NCBI GenBank assembly: GCA_009379825.1
Contig: WHTA01000032.1
Location: forward strand, 1-56,972
From: Streptosporangiales bacterium
GTDB lineage: Bacteria > Actinomycetota > Actinomycetes > Streptosporangiales > WHST01
Reading direction: 5' to 3'
Length of the DNA: 56,972 nt
In this document: positions 17,128 through 25,914 of the stretch, one piece after another
How the letters are laid out: the number at the start of each line of letters is the position of its first letter
How positions within the stretch are numbered: position 1 is the stretch's first letter
The notes under the pieces: model-generated
What the model was told of the DNA's origin: nothing
Databases searched by the model: none
The model's input: the letters and a program-made list of their open reading frames with translations, nothing else
Program-made: the position numbers and the translations under genes

Positions 17128-17970
17128 GTGCCTGTAACCAAAGGTCGGCTCTCACCGACGCGCGACGTGCCCGCACACATCCCCCGGCCGGAGTACGTCG
17201 GGAAGCCGGCGCCGACGCTGGGCGAGTCCGACGTCAAGGACGCGGAGACCGTCGAGCGGATGCGCGTCGCCGGCCGGATCGCCGCACAGGCGCTCCAGGA
17301 GATGGGCAAGCACGTCCAGCCCGGCACCACGACCGACGAGCTCGACCGGGTCGGCCACGAGTTCCTCTGCGACCACGACGCCTACCCCTCGACGCTCGGC
17401 TACCGCGCCTACCCGAAGTCGATCTGCACGTCGTTGAACGAGGTCATCTGCCACGGCATCCCCGACTCCACGGTGATCGCCGACGGCGACATCGTGAACA
17501 TCGACGTCACCGCGTACATCGGCGGCGTGCACGGCGACACCAACGCGACGTTCCTCGCCGGTGACGTGGACGAGGAGTCCCGTCTGCTCGTCGAGCGGGC
17601 GCACGAGGCCCTCAGGCGCGGCATCCGCGCCGTCGCTCCCGGCCGTGCGCTGAACGTCGTCGGCCGGGTGATCGAGTCGTACGCACGCAGGTTCGGCTAC
17701 GGCGTCGTGCGCGACTTCACCGGGCACGGCATCGGCACCACGTTCCACTCCGGCCTGATCGTGCCGCACTACGACAACCCTCAGCTCGACGTGGTCATCG
17801 AGACCGGAATGACGTTCACCATCGAGCCGATGATCACGTTGGGCACCCACGAGTGGCACATGTGGGACGACGACTGGACCGTCGTCACCCGCGACGGCAG
17901 GCGCACCGCGCAGTTCGAGCACACGATCCTGGTCACGGACGAGGGCACGGAGATCCTCACCCTGCCGTGA
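17128..17970 (+). CDS. map: Type I methionine aminopeptidase
   Basis: This 280-aa enzyme removes the initiator methionine from nascent proteins. The metal ligands are Asp126, Asp137, His200, Glu233 and Glu264 (in NIDVTAY, GDTNATF, GHGIG, TIEPM and QFEHT), and His109 (VICHGIP) is the catalytic histidine. An N-terminal extension of about 35 residues ([10 protein letters not shown]) is typical of the longer actinobacterial form. It starts at GTG 17128. The RNase P RNA gene follows on the opposite strand within 6 bp of the stop. Confidence 0.96.
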   Translation: MPVTKGRLSPTRDVPAHIPRPEYVGKPAPTLGESDVKDAETVERMRVAGRIAAQALQEMGKHVQPGTTTDELDRVGHEFLCDHDAYPSTLGYRAYPKSICTSLNEVICHGIPDSTVIADGDIVNIDVTAYIGGVHGDTNATFLAGDVDEESRLLVERAHEALRRGIRAVAPGRALNVVGRVIESYARRFGYGVVRDFTGHGIGTTFHSGLIVPHYDNPQLDVVIETGMTFTIEPMITLGTHEWHMWDDDWTVVTRDGRRTAQFEHTILVTDEGTEILTLP

Positions 17971-17975
17971 GGCGG

Positions 17976-18373
17976 GCGGACGAGCCAGCCTGTAAGCCGG
18001 ATTCTGTCGCGCGGACCTGGGTCCGCGCGGGCGGCCATCCATCTAGGGCTGCCGTTGCCGACAGCCTCCTGCAGCCTACCCGCAGGCTCGGGCGGGGCCG
18101 CCCTCGAACGCCTGCGCAGGCCCAGGCTTCGCCTGAGCCCTCTTGGCCTTGCTCCGGGTGGGGTTTACCGAGCCGTCCGGGTCACCCCGGACGCTGGTGG
18201 TCTCTTACACCACCGTTTCACCCTTACCGCTGCGGCGTACCGCACCGGCGGTCTGCTTTCTGTGGCACTTTCCCGCGGGTCACCCCGGGTGGGTGTTACC
18301 CACCACCCTGCCCTGCGGAGTCCGGACTTTCCTCGTGGACGGATCCACGCGACCGCCCGGCTGGCTCGTCCGC
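17976..18373 (-). ncRNA. rnpB: RNase P RNA, bacterial type A
   Basis: The minus strand shows the conserved hallmarks: the 5' P1 strand GCGGACGAGCCAG pairing with the 3' strand CTGGCTCGTCCGC, the 5' core GAGGAAAGTCCGGACTCC, GAAACGGTGGTGTAAGAGACC, and the 3' GAATCCGGCTTACAGGC. About 398 nt, normal for type A. It is the catalytic RNA for tRNA 5'-end maturation, acting with RnpA encoded elsewhere. The ends are set from the P1 helix and may be off by a few bases. Confidence 0.95.
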
Positions 18374-18400
18374 AAGCACCAGCCTAGCCCTACGCCTCGG

Positions 18401-19042
18401 CTAGTTGTTCCCCGTCCCGTTCGCTTCGGCCGCACAGTCCGGCCGGAACGCGAACCCGGTGATCCAGCGCGTGGCGAGCTCCGCCGCCTCACCGACGCTC
18501 AGCCCGAGCTGCGGCACGAACGACACCCAGCTCTGGTAGCTCGTCGCCGTGTACGCCACCGCGACCGCGTCGTCCAGCGGCACCCGCAGCTGCCCGCACT
18601 CCTCCGCTTTCGCCAGCACCACGCGCAGGTAGCGCAGCCGCAGCTCCCTGCCCTCGTTGAGCGCCTCGTCGAGCGTAGCGGAGCCGCGGACGCTCATCAC
18701 CGCGTCCAGCGTGTGCTCGATCCTGGCGAGCTCCGCGTACCACCGCGCGATGAACGTTCGCAGCAGCTCCAGCGGCGGCATCTCGTCGAGCTCCGTACGG
18801 TCCGGACGCAACGCGGCGAACCGCTTCGACACGGCGGTCATCGTCGCGACGATCAACTTCTCCGCCGAAGGGAAGTGGTTGTACACGGTACGCACGGCGA
18901 CGTCCGCGCGCCGCGCCACAGCCGTCATGGTCAGCCCGGCACTGCCGCGTTCGCGCAGCAACTCGGTAGCGGTCGAGATCAGCAGTTGTCGCGTACTCTC
19001 GCGCACCTGCGCTCGCTTGGCTTTCGCGTCGGTACGCGACAT
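18401..19042 (-). CDS. TetR-family transcriptional regulator
   Basis: 213 aa. Residues 15-62 are the TetR helix-turn-helix (TATELLRERGSAGLTMTAVA, ADVAVRTVYNHFPSAEKL); the C-terminal part is a ligand-binding helical domain. ATG 19042 follows GGAAGG by 5 nt. It lies 66 bp downstream of an MFS exporter on the same strand, the usual pairing for ligand-controlled efflux. It has its own palindrome and a -10-like TAAACT just upstream. Confidence 0.9.
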   Translation of the reverse strand: MSRTDAKAKRAQVRESTRQLLISTATELLRERGSAGLTMTAVARRADVAVRTVYNHFPSAEKLIVATMTAVSKRFAALRPDRTELDEMPPLELLRTFIARWYAELARIEHTLDAVMSVRGSATLDEALNEGRELRLRYLRVVLAKAEECGQLRVPLDDAVAVAYTATSYQSWVSFVPQLGLSVGEAAELATRWITGFAFRPDCAAEANGTGNN

Positions 19043-19061
19043 CGTTGCCTTCCGCGGTTCA

Positions 19062-19079
19062 TTAGGACTGCATGCCTAA
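19062..19079. promoter_or_regulatory. Palindrome upstream of the TetR gene, candidate operator
   Basis: TTAGG and CCTAA are inverted arms separated by 8 bases, 20-37 bp before the tetR start. They sit next to a minus-strand -10-like TAAACT at about 19082-19087. The size and place fit a TetR self-operator. This is inference from position only. Confidence 0.45.
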
Positions 19080-19108
19080 GTTTAGAAGACGAACGCTCCC
19101 CGACACCT

Positions 19109-20293
19109 TCAATGCGCGGAGCGTACAACTGCGGGTGACGTCAACCGCACGATCACCAGACCCGCCCCGACGAGGCCGCCGACGACCGCCACCGCGATCG
19201 CCACGCGATAGCCACCGCCGTCCAGAGCGACGCCGGCGAGCGCCGAACCGAGCGCGAAGCCGGCGCCGAACGCGGTAACCACCCAGGCGAACGCCTCCGT
19301 CACGGTGCCGGCCGGAGCGAGTGAGTCGACGAGCACCATAGCGGTCGCGAGCACCGACGGCAGTGCGATTCCACTCACGAACGCGAGCGGCAACGTCCCG
19401 GCCACGCCGGGCGCCAGGATGAGCGGAAGGTAACCGAGAGCGAGCGCCAGCAGCAGCCAGAGCAGCCGACGCGACGGGTCCCTGCTCGGTCGGACCGCCG
19501 TGTTCGCCACCCCACCGATGAGCGCGCCGAACGCGTTGGCAGCGATGAACCAGGCCGCCGATGAGCGTGTGCTCACCGCCTCGGCGTGCCCGGTGATCGC
19601 GACCGTGAACGTGCCGATGGTCAGCCCGACGAACGCCACCGCACACAACAGCCTGATCAGGGCGGCGGATCGCAACGGCCCGGCCCAGTGCCGTACCACA
19701 GCTTCGCCGCGCCACCGCCTGCTCGGCGCGGCGGACGCGAACACGACGGTGCCGGCGAGACACAGCACCGCGGCACCGAAGAGGCCACCGGCCGGTCCGA
19801 AGACGGCGACGCAGCCGAGCACGACCAGCGGACCGAAGGTGAAGATCAGCTCCTGCATGGCCGTGTCGAGCGAGTACGCAGCCTGCACGTCGGCACCGCG
19901 GAGCAGGTCCGACCACAGCACGCGCAGACACGGCTCCAGAGGCGGCGTGGCGAACCCGGCGAGCGCGACGGCCGCGGCGGCCGGCACCACCTGGCTGCCC
20001 ACGTCGAGGACGCCGACACAGAAGAACCCGACGGCCGAAGCGGCGGCGCTGCCGAGCAGCACCGGCGACTGGCGCCACCGGTCGACCGCACGGGCGAGGA
20101 CGGGCGCACCGACCGCCTGGCTCGCCGCGTACACCCCGGCGAGCACACCGGCGACCGCGTAGCCGGCACCGTGCGCCCGCGTGACGAGGACGATCGCCAA
20201 CGCCGCCATACCGGTCGGCAACCGACCGACGACCATCGAGAGGAGCAGCCGCGGCACCTGCTTCGTCGACAGGACGTTCGACAACGAACGCAT
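19109..20293 (-). CDS. MFS transporter, probable drug exporter
   Basis: 394 aa with about 12 hydrophobic helices. It begins with LLLSMVVGRLPTGMAALAIV and includes a loop-2/3 basic motif (ARAVDRWRQ). The likely role is proton-driven efflux across the cytoplasmic membrane; the substrate is unknown. ATG 20293 has GGAAGG about 9 nt upstream, but that site forms the 3' arm of a 15-bp hairpin, preceded by a 26-codon ORF. This suggests translational attenuation. A TetR gene follows on the same strand. Confidence 0.85.
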   Translation of the reverse strand: MRSLSNVLSTKQVPRLLLSMVVGRLPTGMAALAIVLVTRAHGAGYAVAGVLAGVYAASQAVGAPVLARAVDRWRQSPVLLGSAAASAVGFFCVGVLDVGSQVVPAAAAVALAGFATPPLEPCLRVLWSDLLRGADVQAAYSLDTAMQELIFTFGPLVVLGCVAVFGPAGGLFGAAVLCLAGTVVFASAAPSRRWRGEAVVRHWAGPLRSAALIRLLCAVAFVGLTIGTFTVAITGHAEAVSTRSSAAWFIAANAFGALIGGVANTAVRPSRDPSRRLLWLLLALALGYLPLILAPGVAGTLPLAFVSGIALPSVLATAMVLVDSLAPAGTVTEAFAWVVTAFGAGFALGSALAGVALDGGGYRVAIAVAVVGGLVGAGLVIVRLTSPAVVRSAH

Positions 20294-20298
20294 CGGAG

Positions 20299-20347
20299 AA
20301 CACCTTCCATCGCGTGGGACGAAGAACCTCGGGCGATGGAAGGTGTT
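20299..20347 (-). promoter_or_regulatory. 15-bp hairpin sequestering the MFS ribosome binding site
   Basis: On the mRNA (minus) strand AACACCTTCCATCGC pairs perfectly with GCGATGGAAGGTGTT across a 19-nt loop. The second arm contains the GGAAGG Shine-Dalgarno of the MFS gene and ends 5 nt before its ATG. In this fold ribosomes cannot load. The stop codon of the leader ORF overlaps the first bases of the first arm. This is the layout of translation attenuators controlling antibiotic-resistance genes such as erm and cat. Confidence 0.75.
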
Positions 20348-20426
20348 ATGGACGCAGGTCGCCGCGCTCGTGGTCCAGGCCGTAAAGCGGCAACGGCGGG
20401 GTGCACCACGCGGCGACGGACAGCAT
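20346..20426 (-). CDS. Putative leader peptide upstream of the MFS exporter
   Basis: 26 codons: MLSVAAWCTPPLPLYGLDHE and then RGDLRP, followed by TAA. The stop lies at the base of the attenuator hairpin. A -10-like TAGTCT is 7 nt upstream of the ATG and no clear Shine-Dalgarno is present, so the message may be leaderless. The run CTPPLPLYG is proline-rich, which would slow ribosomes. A ribosome stalled near the end would disrupt the hairpin. Too short for homology arguments; supported only by its placement. Confidence 0.45.
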   Translation of the reverse strand: MLSVAAWCTPPLPLYGLDHERGDLRP

Positions 20427-20440
20427 GCGCCGAGACTAGC

Positions 20441-21550
20441 TCAGGCGAGGTGCCTGATGTCGTTGAACGCCCGCAGTCGCGCGAACCCCTCCGCGTACCA
20501 GTCCACCGCGGACAGCCCGGTGGTCTCGATCCGCAGCCGGAAGATCACCTCGACAGGGACGTCGAGCGCGATCGACACGAGCACCGAGTGCAGCAGGCCG
20601 TGCGCGACGACGAGCACCGTCTTGCCCTGGTACCTGGCGAGCAGCTTGGTACGCGCCCGGTTCGCGCGCGTGCGCGCGTCGACCAGGCTCTCCCCGCCGG
20701 GCGGCGCGGCGGCGACCTCGGACGCCCAGCGTTCGAACTCGGCGGCGTACTTGGCGGTGATGTCGGCGAGCGAGAGGCCTTCCCACGAGCCGAAGTCGAC
20801 CTCGCGCAGGTCGTCGTCCTCGCGGACGGTCTGCCCGAGCGCACTCGCCACGATGTCCGCCGTCTCGCGGGCCCGCCGCAGCGGCGACGACACGATGGCG
20901 TCGATCGGTTCACCCGCCGCCAGCGCCTGCGCGACCGCGCGCGCCTCCTCGCGGCCGCCCTCGGTGAGTGGCTCGTCGGCGACGCCGTTGAACCACCCGT
21001 CCGTCGACGCGGCCGTCGCACCGTGCCGCAGCAGCAACGTGCGGGTGGGCGTGCCGAGAGCGGGTGGGATGAACGCCCGGGCCTGCTCCTCGTCGGCGGC
21101 CGGCTCCGCGGCCTTCGGCGCCGCCCGCCGCGCAGCGCCTGGCTGTGCGGCGTCCATGGCTTCGTTGGCGAGCCGGTCCGCGTGCGCGTTGCGCTCGCGC
21201 GGCACCCACACGTAGCTCACCCGCCGGAACGTACGCGCCAGCCCGTTCGCCTCGATCGCCAGCGGCTTCAGGTCCGGATGCTTCACCTTCCAGTTGCCGC
21301 GCATCTGCTCGACGACCAGCTTGGAGTCCATCCGCACCTCGAGCTCGGCGGCGGGATCGATCTCCGCCGCCGCACGCAACCCGGCGACGAGCCCACCGTA
21401 CTCGGCCACGTTGTTCGTCGCCTTGCCGATCGCCTCGGCGACCTCGGCAAGCACCTCGCCGCTACCGGCGTCCTTGACCACGGCGCCGTACCCGGCCGGC
21501 CCAGGGTTCCCGCGGGAGCCGCCGTCGGCCTCGACCAGCAGTGTGGTCAC
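20441..21550 (-). CDS. Bifunctional RNase H / histidine phosphatase
   Basis: 369 aa, homologous in layout to mycobacterial Rv2228c. Residues 1-135 form a type I RNase H domain with the acidic residues in LVEADGGSRGNPGPAGYG, NNVAEYGGL, MDSKLVVEQ and RNAHADRLAN. Residues from about 165 form a phosphoglycerate-mutase-like acid phosphatase (LLRHGAT, SSPLRRARETAD, VAHGLLHSVL), in mycobacteria linked to alpha-ribazole phosphatase activity. The GTG start at 21550 has GGAGG 7 nt upstream. It follows the zinc-ribbon gene on the same strand. Confidence 0.93.
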   Translation of the reverse strand: MTTLLVEADGGSRGNPGPAGYGAVVKDAGSGEVLAEVAEAIGKATNNVAEYGGLVAGLRAAAEIDPAAELEVRMDSKLVVEQMRGNWKVKHPDLKPLAIEANGLARTFRRVSYVWVPRERNAHADRLANEAMDAAQPGAARRAAPKAAEPAADEEQARAFIPPALGTPTRTLLLRHGATAASTDGWFNGVADEPLTEGGREEARAVAQALAAGEPIDAIVSSPLRRARETADIVASALGQTVREDDDLREVDFGSWEGLSLADITAKYAAEFERWASEVAAAPPGGESLVDARTRANRARTKLLARYQGKTVLVVAHGLLHSVLVSIALDVPVEVIFRLRIETTGLSAVDWYAEGFARLRAFNDIRHLA

Positions 21551-21656
21551 GAGGAGACCTCCCGCGTGAGCATCGTAGCGAGAATAAGACGGGTGGGCGG
21601 TACACCAGCCGCACGTGAGCGAGGAGCGGAGCGCGGGAGGTCGACGGGATGCTCGG

Positions 21657-22397
21657 TCATCTGGCCTCGCCCGCGCGCACGAGGATGCGGCGGCACTCCT
21701 CGCACCGCACGACCTCGTCCTCGGGTGCGCTCCTGACCCGCGAGAGCTCGGCGGGGTTGAGGGTGAGATGGCAGCCGCCGCACCGGCTGCCCTCGAGCCG
21801 GCCGGCACCGACACCGTCGTGCTGCTGACGCAGCTTCTCGTACAGCTTCAGCAGCTCGTCGGGTATCTGCTGTGCGAGCTGTGCCCGTTCGGCCGCCCGC
21901 TCGCCATGCTCGGCGTCGATCTCGCCGAACGCCGCGTCGCGGGTCGCCGTGACCTCGTCGAGCTCCTGCTGCACCGAGTCGCGTTCTGACGTCAGCTCCG
22001 CGATCTTCGTGGTGGTCGTCTCCAGCCGCTCCATCACCTCGAGCTCGGCGTCCTCGAGGACGCTCTGCCGCTGCCCCAGGCTCGCGATCTCCCCCTGCAG
22101 GCTCTCCAGCTCCTTCGGTGAGCTCACCGCGCCCGAGTCCAGCCGCTGCTGGTCCCTGGCCGCCCGCGAGCGCACCTGCTCCACGTCGGCCTCCGCCTTG
22201 CGCTGCTCGCGTTCCAGGTCGGACCTCGCGGCGTCCGCGGAGATCAACTCGTCACCGAGCTTCGTGACCTGATCGGTCAGCTCCATCGCCCGCGCGACCT
22301 CGGGCAGTGTCCGCCTGCGATGCGCGAGCTGGTCGAGTGTGCTGTCGAGCGCCTGCAGGTCTAGCAGACGCCGCTGGGCGTCAGGGGCGGCTTTCAC
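21657..22397 (-). CDS. Coiled-coil protein with C-terminal C4 zinc ribbon
   Basis: 246 aa from GTG 22397. Residues about 10-190 form a long coiled coil (RRRTLPEVARAMELTDQV, LEREQRKAEADVEQVRSRAA). The C-terminus carries a four-cysteine zinc ribbon (CGGCHLTL and CEECRRIL). It matches the family of mycobacterial Rv2229c, encoded upstream of the RNase H/phosphatase as here, 106 bp away. Its precise role is unknown; a nucleic-acid or protein-bridging role is usually proposed. Confidence 0.88.
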   Translation of the reverse strand: MKAAPDAQRRLLDLQALDSTLDQLAHRRRTLPEVARAMELTDQVTKLGDELISADAARSDLEREQRKAEADVEQVRSRAARDQQRLDSGAVSSPKELESLQGEIASLGQRQSVLEDAELEVMERLETTTTKIAELTSERDSVQQELDEVTATRDAAFGEIDAEHGERAAERAQLAQQIPDELLKLYEKLRQQHDGVGAGRLEGSRCGGCHLTLNPAELSRVRSAPEDEVVRCEECRRILVRAGEAR

Positions 22398-22493
22398 TGG
22401 ATGACAACTCCGGCCTCGTCGGTGCTCCTCGTGAGTCTGCACCGTACCCCGTGCGTGCGGCGCGCCGGCGTCGGGAACCCTATGCTCGAGCCG

Positions 22494-23672
22494 ATGGAGG
22501 AGCACAGGCGCGATTTCCGGTTGCTACTCGTCAGTGCCCTCGCGACAGCCAGCGGCTACGGCCTGCTGCTCCCCGTGGTTCCGCTGTGGGCGCAGGCCGG
22601 TGGCGCGGCGCCGGCGGGGATCGGCGCGACCAACGCGGCGTTCCTACTGGCGACGGTCGTCGCTCAGTTCGGCACCCCGGCGGTGCTCCGCCTGCTCGGC
22701 CACCGCGAGACGCTGGCGCTCGGCTCGCTGCTGTTCGGTCTGCCGGTGTTCGCGTACGCGCCCACCAGCTGGCTGCCGGCGCTCATCACCGTCGGCGTGG
22801 TACGCGGTATCGGGTTCGCCTTGGTGGTGGTCACCGGGAGCGCGCTCGTCGCACACCTGCTCCCCGCCCATCGCCGCGGGCGCGGCCTGGGCCAGTTCGG
22901 GCTCGCGATCGGACTGCCGAACGTGATCTGGCTGCCGGCCGGGCCATGGCTCACCGAGCAGGTGAGCTTCCCCGTGGTCTTCGCCGTCGGTGGCGCGCTG
23001 CCGCTCGTCGGTGCGGCGATCACGCTCGCGATGCGCATCCGCACCCGCACACCGCGCGCACGCCGGGCACCCCGTACGTCGAACGCGGTCGCCTCGGTGC
23101 GACCGGCCGAGCTGGCGGCGCCGTTCCTCGTAGTGCTCGCCGGGGCGCTGGCCAGCAGCGCGTACGTGACCTTCCTGCCGGCCGCAGTGGACCGGACCGT
23201 GGCGGTGACCGTCGGGCTGCTCGGCTACGGCGTCGGCATCGTGGTGGGCCGCTGGCTCGCCGGTGTGTTCACCGACAGCCACCGCAGACCGGTGCTGCTC
23301 GGCCCCGGCGTGGCGGTCAGCGGTCTCGGTATGTTGACGCTCGCCGCCGTCACCGTCACCGACTCGGCCGCCCTCGCCGTCGTGGCGGTGGCGGTCGGCG
23401 GGTTGGCGTTCGGCGGGGGGTACGGCGCGGTGCAGAACACCACGCTCAGCGCCATGTTCGCCCGCGTCGAGCCGGCCGGCTTCGACAAGGCCAGCACGGT
23501 GTGGAACATGGCGGTCGACGCCGGCACCGGCGCGGGCTCCATGCTGCTCGGCCTGCTCGCCGGCGCCGCCGGCTACCCGTGGACGTTCGCCGCCACCGCG
23601 GCCATGCTCGCCGTCACCTGGCCGCTGGCCTTCGCCATCAACCGCAGGGAACGCAACCGCGGCGCGGCCTAG
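22494..23672 (+). CDS. MFS transporter
   Basis: About 392 aa with roughly 12 membrane helices (LLLVSALATASGYGLLLPVV, then GRWLAGVFTDSHRRPVLLG as the motif A-like loop). ATG 22482 is an alternative start. The TATGCT that contains it is a good -10 box 7 nt before ATG 22494, so a leaderless transcript is likely. It diverges from the zinc-ribbon gene and is convergent with the hydrolase, the two stop codons overlapping at a CTAG. Substrate unknown. Confidence 0.85.
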   Translation: MEEHRRDFRLLLVSALATASGYGLLLPVVPLWAQAGGAAPAGIGATNAAFLLATVVAQFGTPAVLRLLGHRETLALGSLLFGLPVFAYAPTSWLPALITVGVVRGIGFALVVVTGSALVAHLLPAHRRGRGLGQFGLAIGLPNVIWLPAGPWLTEQVSFPVVFAVGGALPLVGAAITLAMRIRTRTPRARRAPRTSNAVASVRPAELAAPFLVVLAGALASSAYVTFLPAAVDRTVAVTVGLLGYGVGIVVGRWLAGVFTDSHRRPVLLGPGVAVSGLGMLTLAAVTVTDSAALAVVAVAVGGLAFGGGYGAVQNTTLSAMFARVEPAGFDKASTVWNMAVDAGTGAGSMLLGLLAGAAGYPWTFAATAAMLAVTWPLAFAINRRERNRGAA

Positions 23673-24298
23673 GCTGCGACCAGTTCCTTCGCCCAGTCCC
23701 TGGCCGCCGCCAGTGCGTCCACGGTGATCTGGTGACCGCCCGGGTGCCGGTACGTGCCGACGTCCGCGCCCCGCTGCTGCAGCTCGCTCACCAGCTGGTC
23801 GGTCGACGCGATCGGCGCCATCGGGTCGGCGGTGCCGTTGGCCAGGAACACCTTCGTCGCGCTCAGGTCGTGCGCGGGCGGCTGCGGCACCGGCAGCATG
23901 CTGGAGAACAGCACTGCGGTCTGCAGCACCTCGGGCCGCAGCAACAGCGTCGCGGCGGCGATGTTCGCCCCGTTGGAGAAGCCGATGGCGATCAACGGCC
24001 GCCCGACCAGCCCGTGCCGCTCGGTCGCCGCAGCGACGAAGTCGGCGAGCTGGTGGGCGCGCTCGACGACGTCGTCGGTGTCGAAGACGCCCTCGGCCAG
24101 CCGGCGGAACCAGCGCGCCGCGCCGAACTCCGACACCGGGCCGGCGGGCGCCAGCATCGGTGCGTCACCGAACAGCTGGCGCCCCAGACCGACCAGGTCG
24201 TCGGGCGTACCTCCGGTGCCATGCAGCAACAGCAGGACCGGGCCGGTGTCGCTGCCGGCGTGGACCCGGTAGTCCAGGCTCAACCCGTTGTCCGTCAC
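23669..24298 (-). CDS. mhqD: Alpha/beta hydrolase, MhqD-like carboxylesterase
   Basis: 209 aa of the phospholipase/carboxylesterase family, with LLLLHGTGG as oxyanion region, GFSNGA as nucleophile elbow (Ser), an Asp in NGTADPMAP and a His in PGGHQI. In Bacillus, MhqD acts with the MhqO dioxygenase in resistance to quinones and related electrophiles. Here its start overlaps the stop of the MhqO-like gene by 4 bp. The symbol is by homology and context. Confidence 0.85.
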   Translation of the reverse strand: MTDNGLSLDYRVHAGSDTGPVLLLLHGTGGTPDDLVGLGRQLFGDAPMLAPAGPVSEFGAARWFRRLAEGVFDTDDVVERAHQLADFVAAATERHGLVGRPLIAIGFSNGANIAAATLLLRPEVLQTAVLFSSMLPVPQPPAHDLSATKVFLANGTADPMAPIASTDQLVSELQQRGADVGTYRHPGGHQITVDALAAARDWAKELVAA

Positions 24299-25272
24299 AG
24301 TGCCTCCGCGGGCTTCGCCTGCGCCTCGTCGGCGCTCGGCAGCTTCAGCTCGGGCAGCACGTGCTCGATCTGGTCACGGTTGGGCTCCAGCCACGGCGGC
24401 AGCTTCAGCGCCTGGCCGAGCTCGAGCAGCGGCTCGTCGATCCCGAAGCCCGGGTCGTCCGTCGCGATCTCCAGCAACGTGCCGCCTGGCTCCCTGAAGT
24501 AGATCGAGGTGAAGTACTGCCGGTCCTTGATCTCCGTGACGTGGACGCCCTCGCCGAGCAGCTCCTTGCGCCACTGCGCCTGGGTCACCTGGTCCGGCGC
24601 CCGCCACGCGACGTGGTGCACGGTGCCACCCGCGACCAGCCCACGCGGTGCCCGCGGGTTGACGAGCACGTCCACCAACGTGCCCGCGCCACCGTCGCCG
24701 GCCGCGTACCTGATCCTGTTGCCCTCCTGCGCGGATGGCTTGAGACCCATCTCGGTCAGCATGCCCAGCGTCGCGTCCTCACTGGCCACCGCGAGGGTGA
24801 CGGAGTGCAGGCCCTTGACCGCGTGCTCCGCGGGCACGAACGGGCTCTCCCACGGGTCGCGCGGGTCGCCGCCCGGGTGCGCGACGAGGGACAGGGCAAG
24901 CCCGTCCGGGTCGCGGAAGGTGAGCGTGTCCTCGCCGTCGCGGCTCTGGACCCGGCTCACCGAGACGCCGAGCTTCTCGAGGTGGTCGCGCCACCAGCCG
25001 ATGGACTGCTCGGGCACGGAGAACGAGGTGGTCGTCGCCTGGCCGTTCCCCCGGCGTCCGGCGGGCACGTCCCGCCACGGGAAGAACGTCAACAGGCTGC
25101 CGGGCCGGCCCGCCTGGTCGCCGTAGTAGAGGTGGTAGGTCCCCGGGTCGTCGAAGTTCACGGTGGTCTTCACCAGCCGCAGCCCCAGGGTGCGGAGGTA
25201 GAAGTCCGCGTTGCGCTGTGGGTCGCCGGCGATGGCGGTGACGTGGTGCAGACCACTGGTTGCCAGCGTCAT
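24295..25272 (-). CDS. mhqO: Ring-cleaving dioxygenase, MhqO-like (glyoxalase fold)
   Basis: 325 aa with two glyoxalase/extradiol-dioxygenase modules. The first opens GLHHVTAIAGDPQRNADFYL and the second GLHSVTLAVASED. Metal ligands are suggested by the His of GLHHVT, the His of VHHVAWRA and the Glu of GTLLEIATDDPGF. MhqO enzymes open hydroquinone/catechol-type rings with iron. It forms an operon with the hydrolase and diverges from a MarR gene, the same content as the MhqR regulon. Confidence 0.9.
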   Translation of the reverse strand: MTLATSGLHHVTAIAGDPQRNADFYLRTLGLRLVKTTVNFDDPGTYHLYYGDQAGRPGSLLTFFPWRDVPAGRRGNGQATTTSFSVPEQSIGWWRDHLEKLGVSVSRVQSRDGEDTLTFRDPDGLALSLVAHPGGDPRDPWESPFVPAEHAVKGLHSVTLAVASEDATLGMLTEMGLKPSAQEGNRIRYAAGDGGAGTLVDVLVNPRAPRGLVAGGTVHHVAWRAPDQVTQAQWRKELLGEGVHVTEIKDRQYFTSIYFREPGGTLLEIATDDPGFGIDEPLLELGQALKLPPWLEPNRDQIEHVLPELKLPSADEAQAKPAEAL

Positions 25273-25323
25273 GAGGATCCTCCCGCTGTGCCGTTGAGCA
25301 TGTGTTCGACGCTATTCTCAATT

Positions 25324-25341
25324 TATCTTTCGTGCAAGATA
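25324..25341. promoter_or_regulatory. Candidate MhqR-type operator
   Basis: TATCTT and AAGATA are perfect inverted arms around TCGTGC, between the divergent dioxygenase and MarR genes. The core ATCT-N8-AGAT has the same spacing as the MhqR operator known from Bacillus subtilis. A short AT-rich island (25310-25365) around it differs from the GC-rich flanks and probably holds the divergent promoters. Confidence 0.65.
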
Positions 25342-25404
25342 TTCCCGTGGAAATAATCGGTTACACTGTGAGCGGACAGGACACGCATCCGATCGGAGGT
25401 CGCG

Positions 25405-25911
25405 GTGACCAACCAGCCAGGTGTCCAAGAAGTCGACAGCGCAGCCAGCACCGACGAGGTGGTCAGCTGGTGGGGCCTGGTCATCGAGGGTTACGCCAAC
25501 ACCCACCGCGGCCTGATGGGCGAGATCGAGGAACGGTTCGGGCTGCCGCCCGCCCAGTTCGACATCCTCATCAGGCTGTTGCGACACCCCGAGTACAGGA
25601 TGCCGATGACCAAGCTCGCCCGCGAGGCTGCGCTGTCCAGCGGCGGCTTCACCAAGGTGGCCGACCGCCTCGCCCGCGTAGGCCTCATCGAACGCGTCCG
25701 CTGCGACGACGACCGGCGGGTCATCTACGCCGAGCTCACCGACCGCGGCCGCACCCTGGCCGAGGAGGCGCGCGAGGTCTGCGCGCAGATCCTCCGCCGC
25801 CGCCTGCTCGAGCCCCTCGGCCCCACCGCAACCGTCGCCCTGGCCGAGTCCATGCGCATCCTCCGCGAAGCCAACGGCGACACCCACCCAAGCACCGACC
25901 CGACCCGCTAG
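25405..25911 (+). CDS. mhqR: MarR-family regulator, MhqR-like
   Basis: 168 aa with a central winged helix (MTKLAREAALSSGGFTKVAD, then RCDDDRRVIYAELTDRG as the wing) and terminal helices for dimerisation. The GTG at 25405 follows GGAGGT by 4 nt. MhqR proteins repress mhq genes until quinones or a related signal act. No cysteine sits in the usual N-terminal sensing place; only one Cys is seen before the DNA-binding helix end (RCDDD). That fits a ligand-responsive rather than a thiol-switch mechanism (inference). Confidence 0.85.
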   Translation: MTNQPGVQEVDSAASTDEVVSWWGLVIEGYANTHRGLMGEIEERFGLPPAQFDILIRLLRHPEYRMPMTKLAREAALSSGGFTKVADRLARVGLIERVRCDDDRRVIYAELTDRGRTLAEEAREVCAQILRRRLLEPLGPTATVALAESMRILREANGDTHPSTDPTR

Positions 25912-25914
25912 CCC

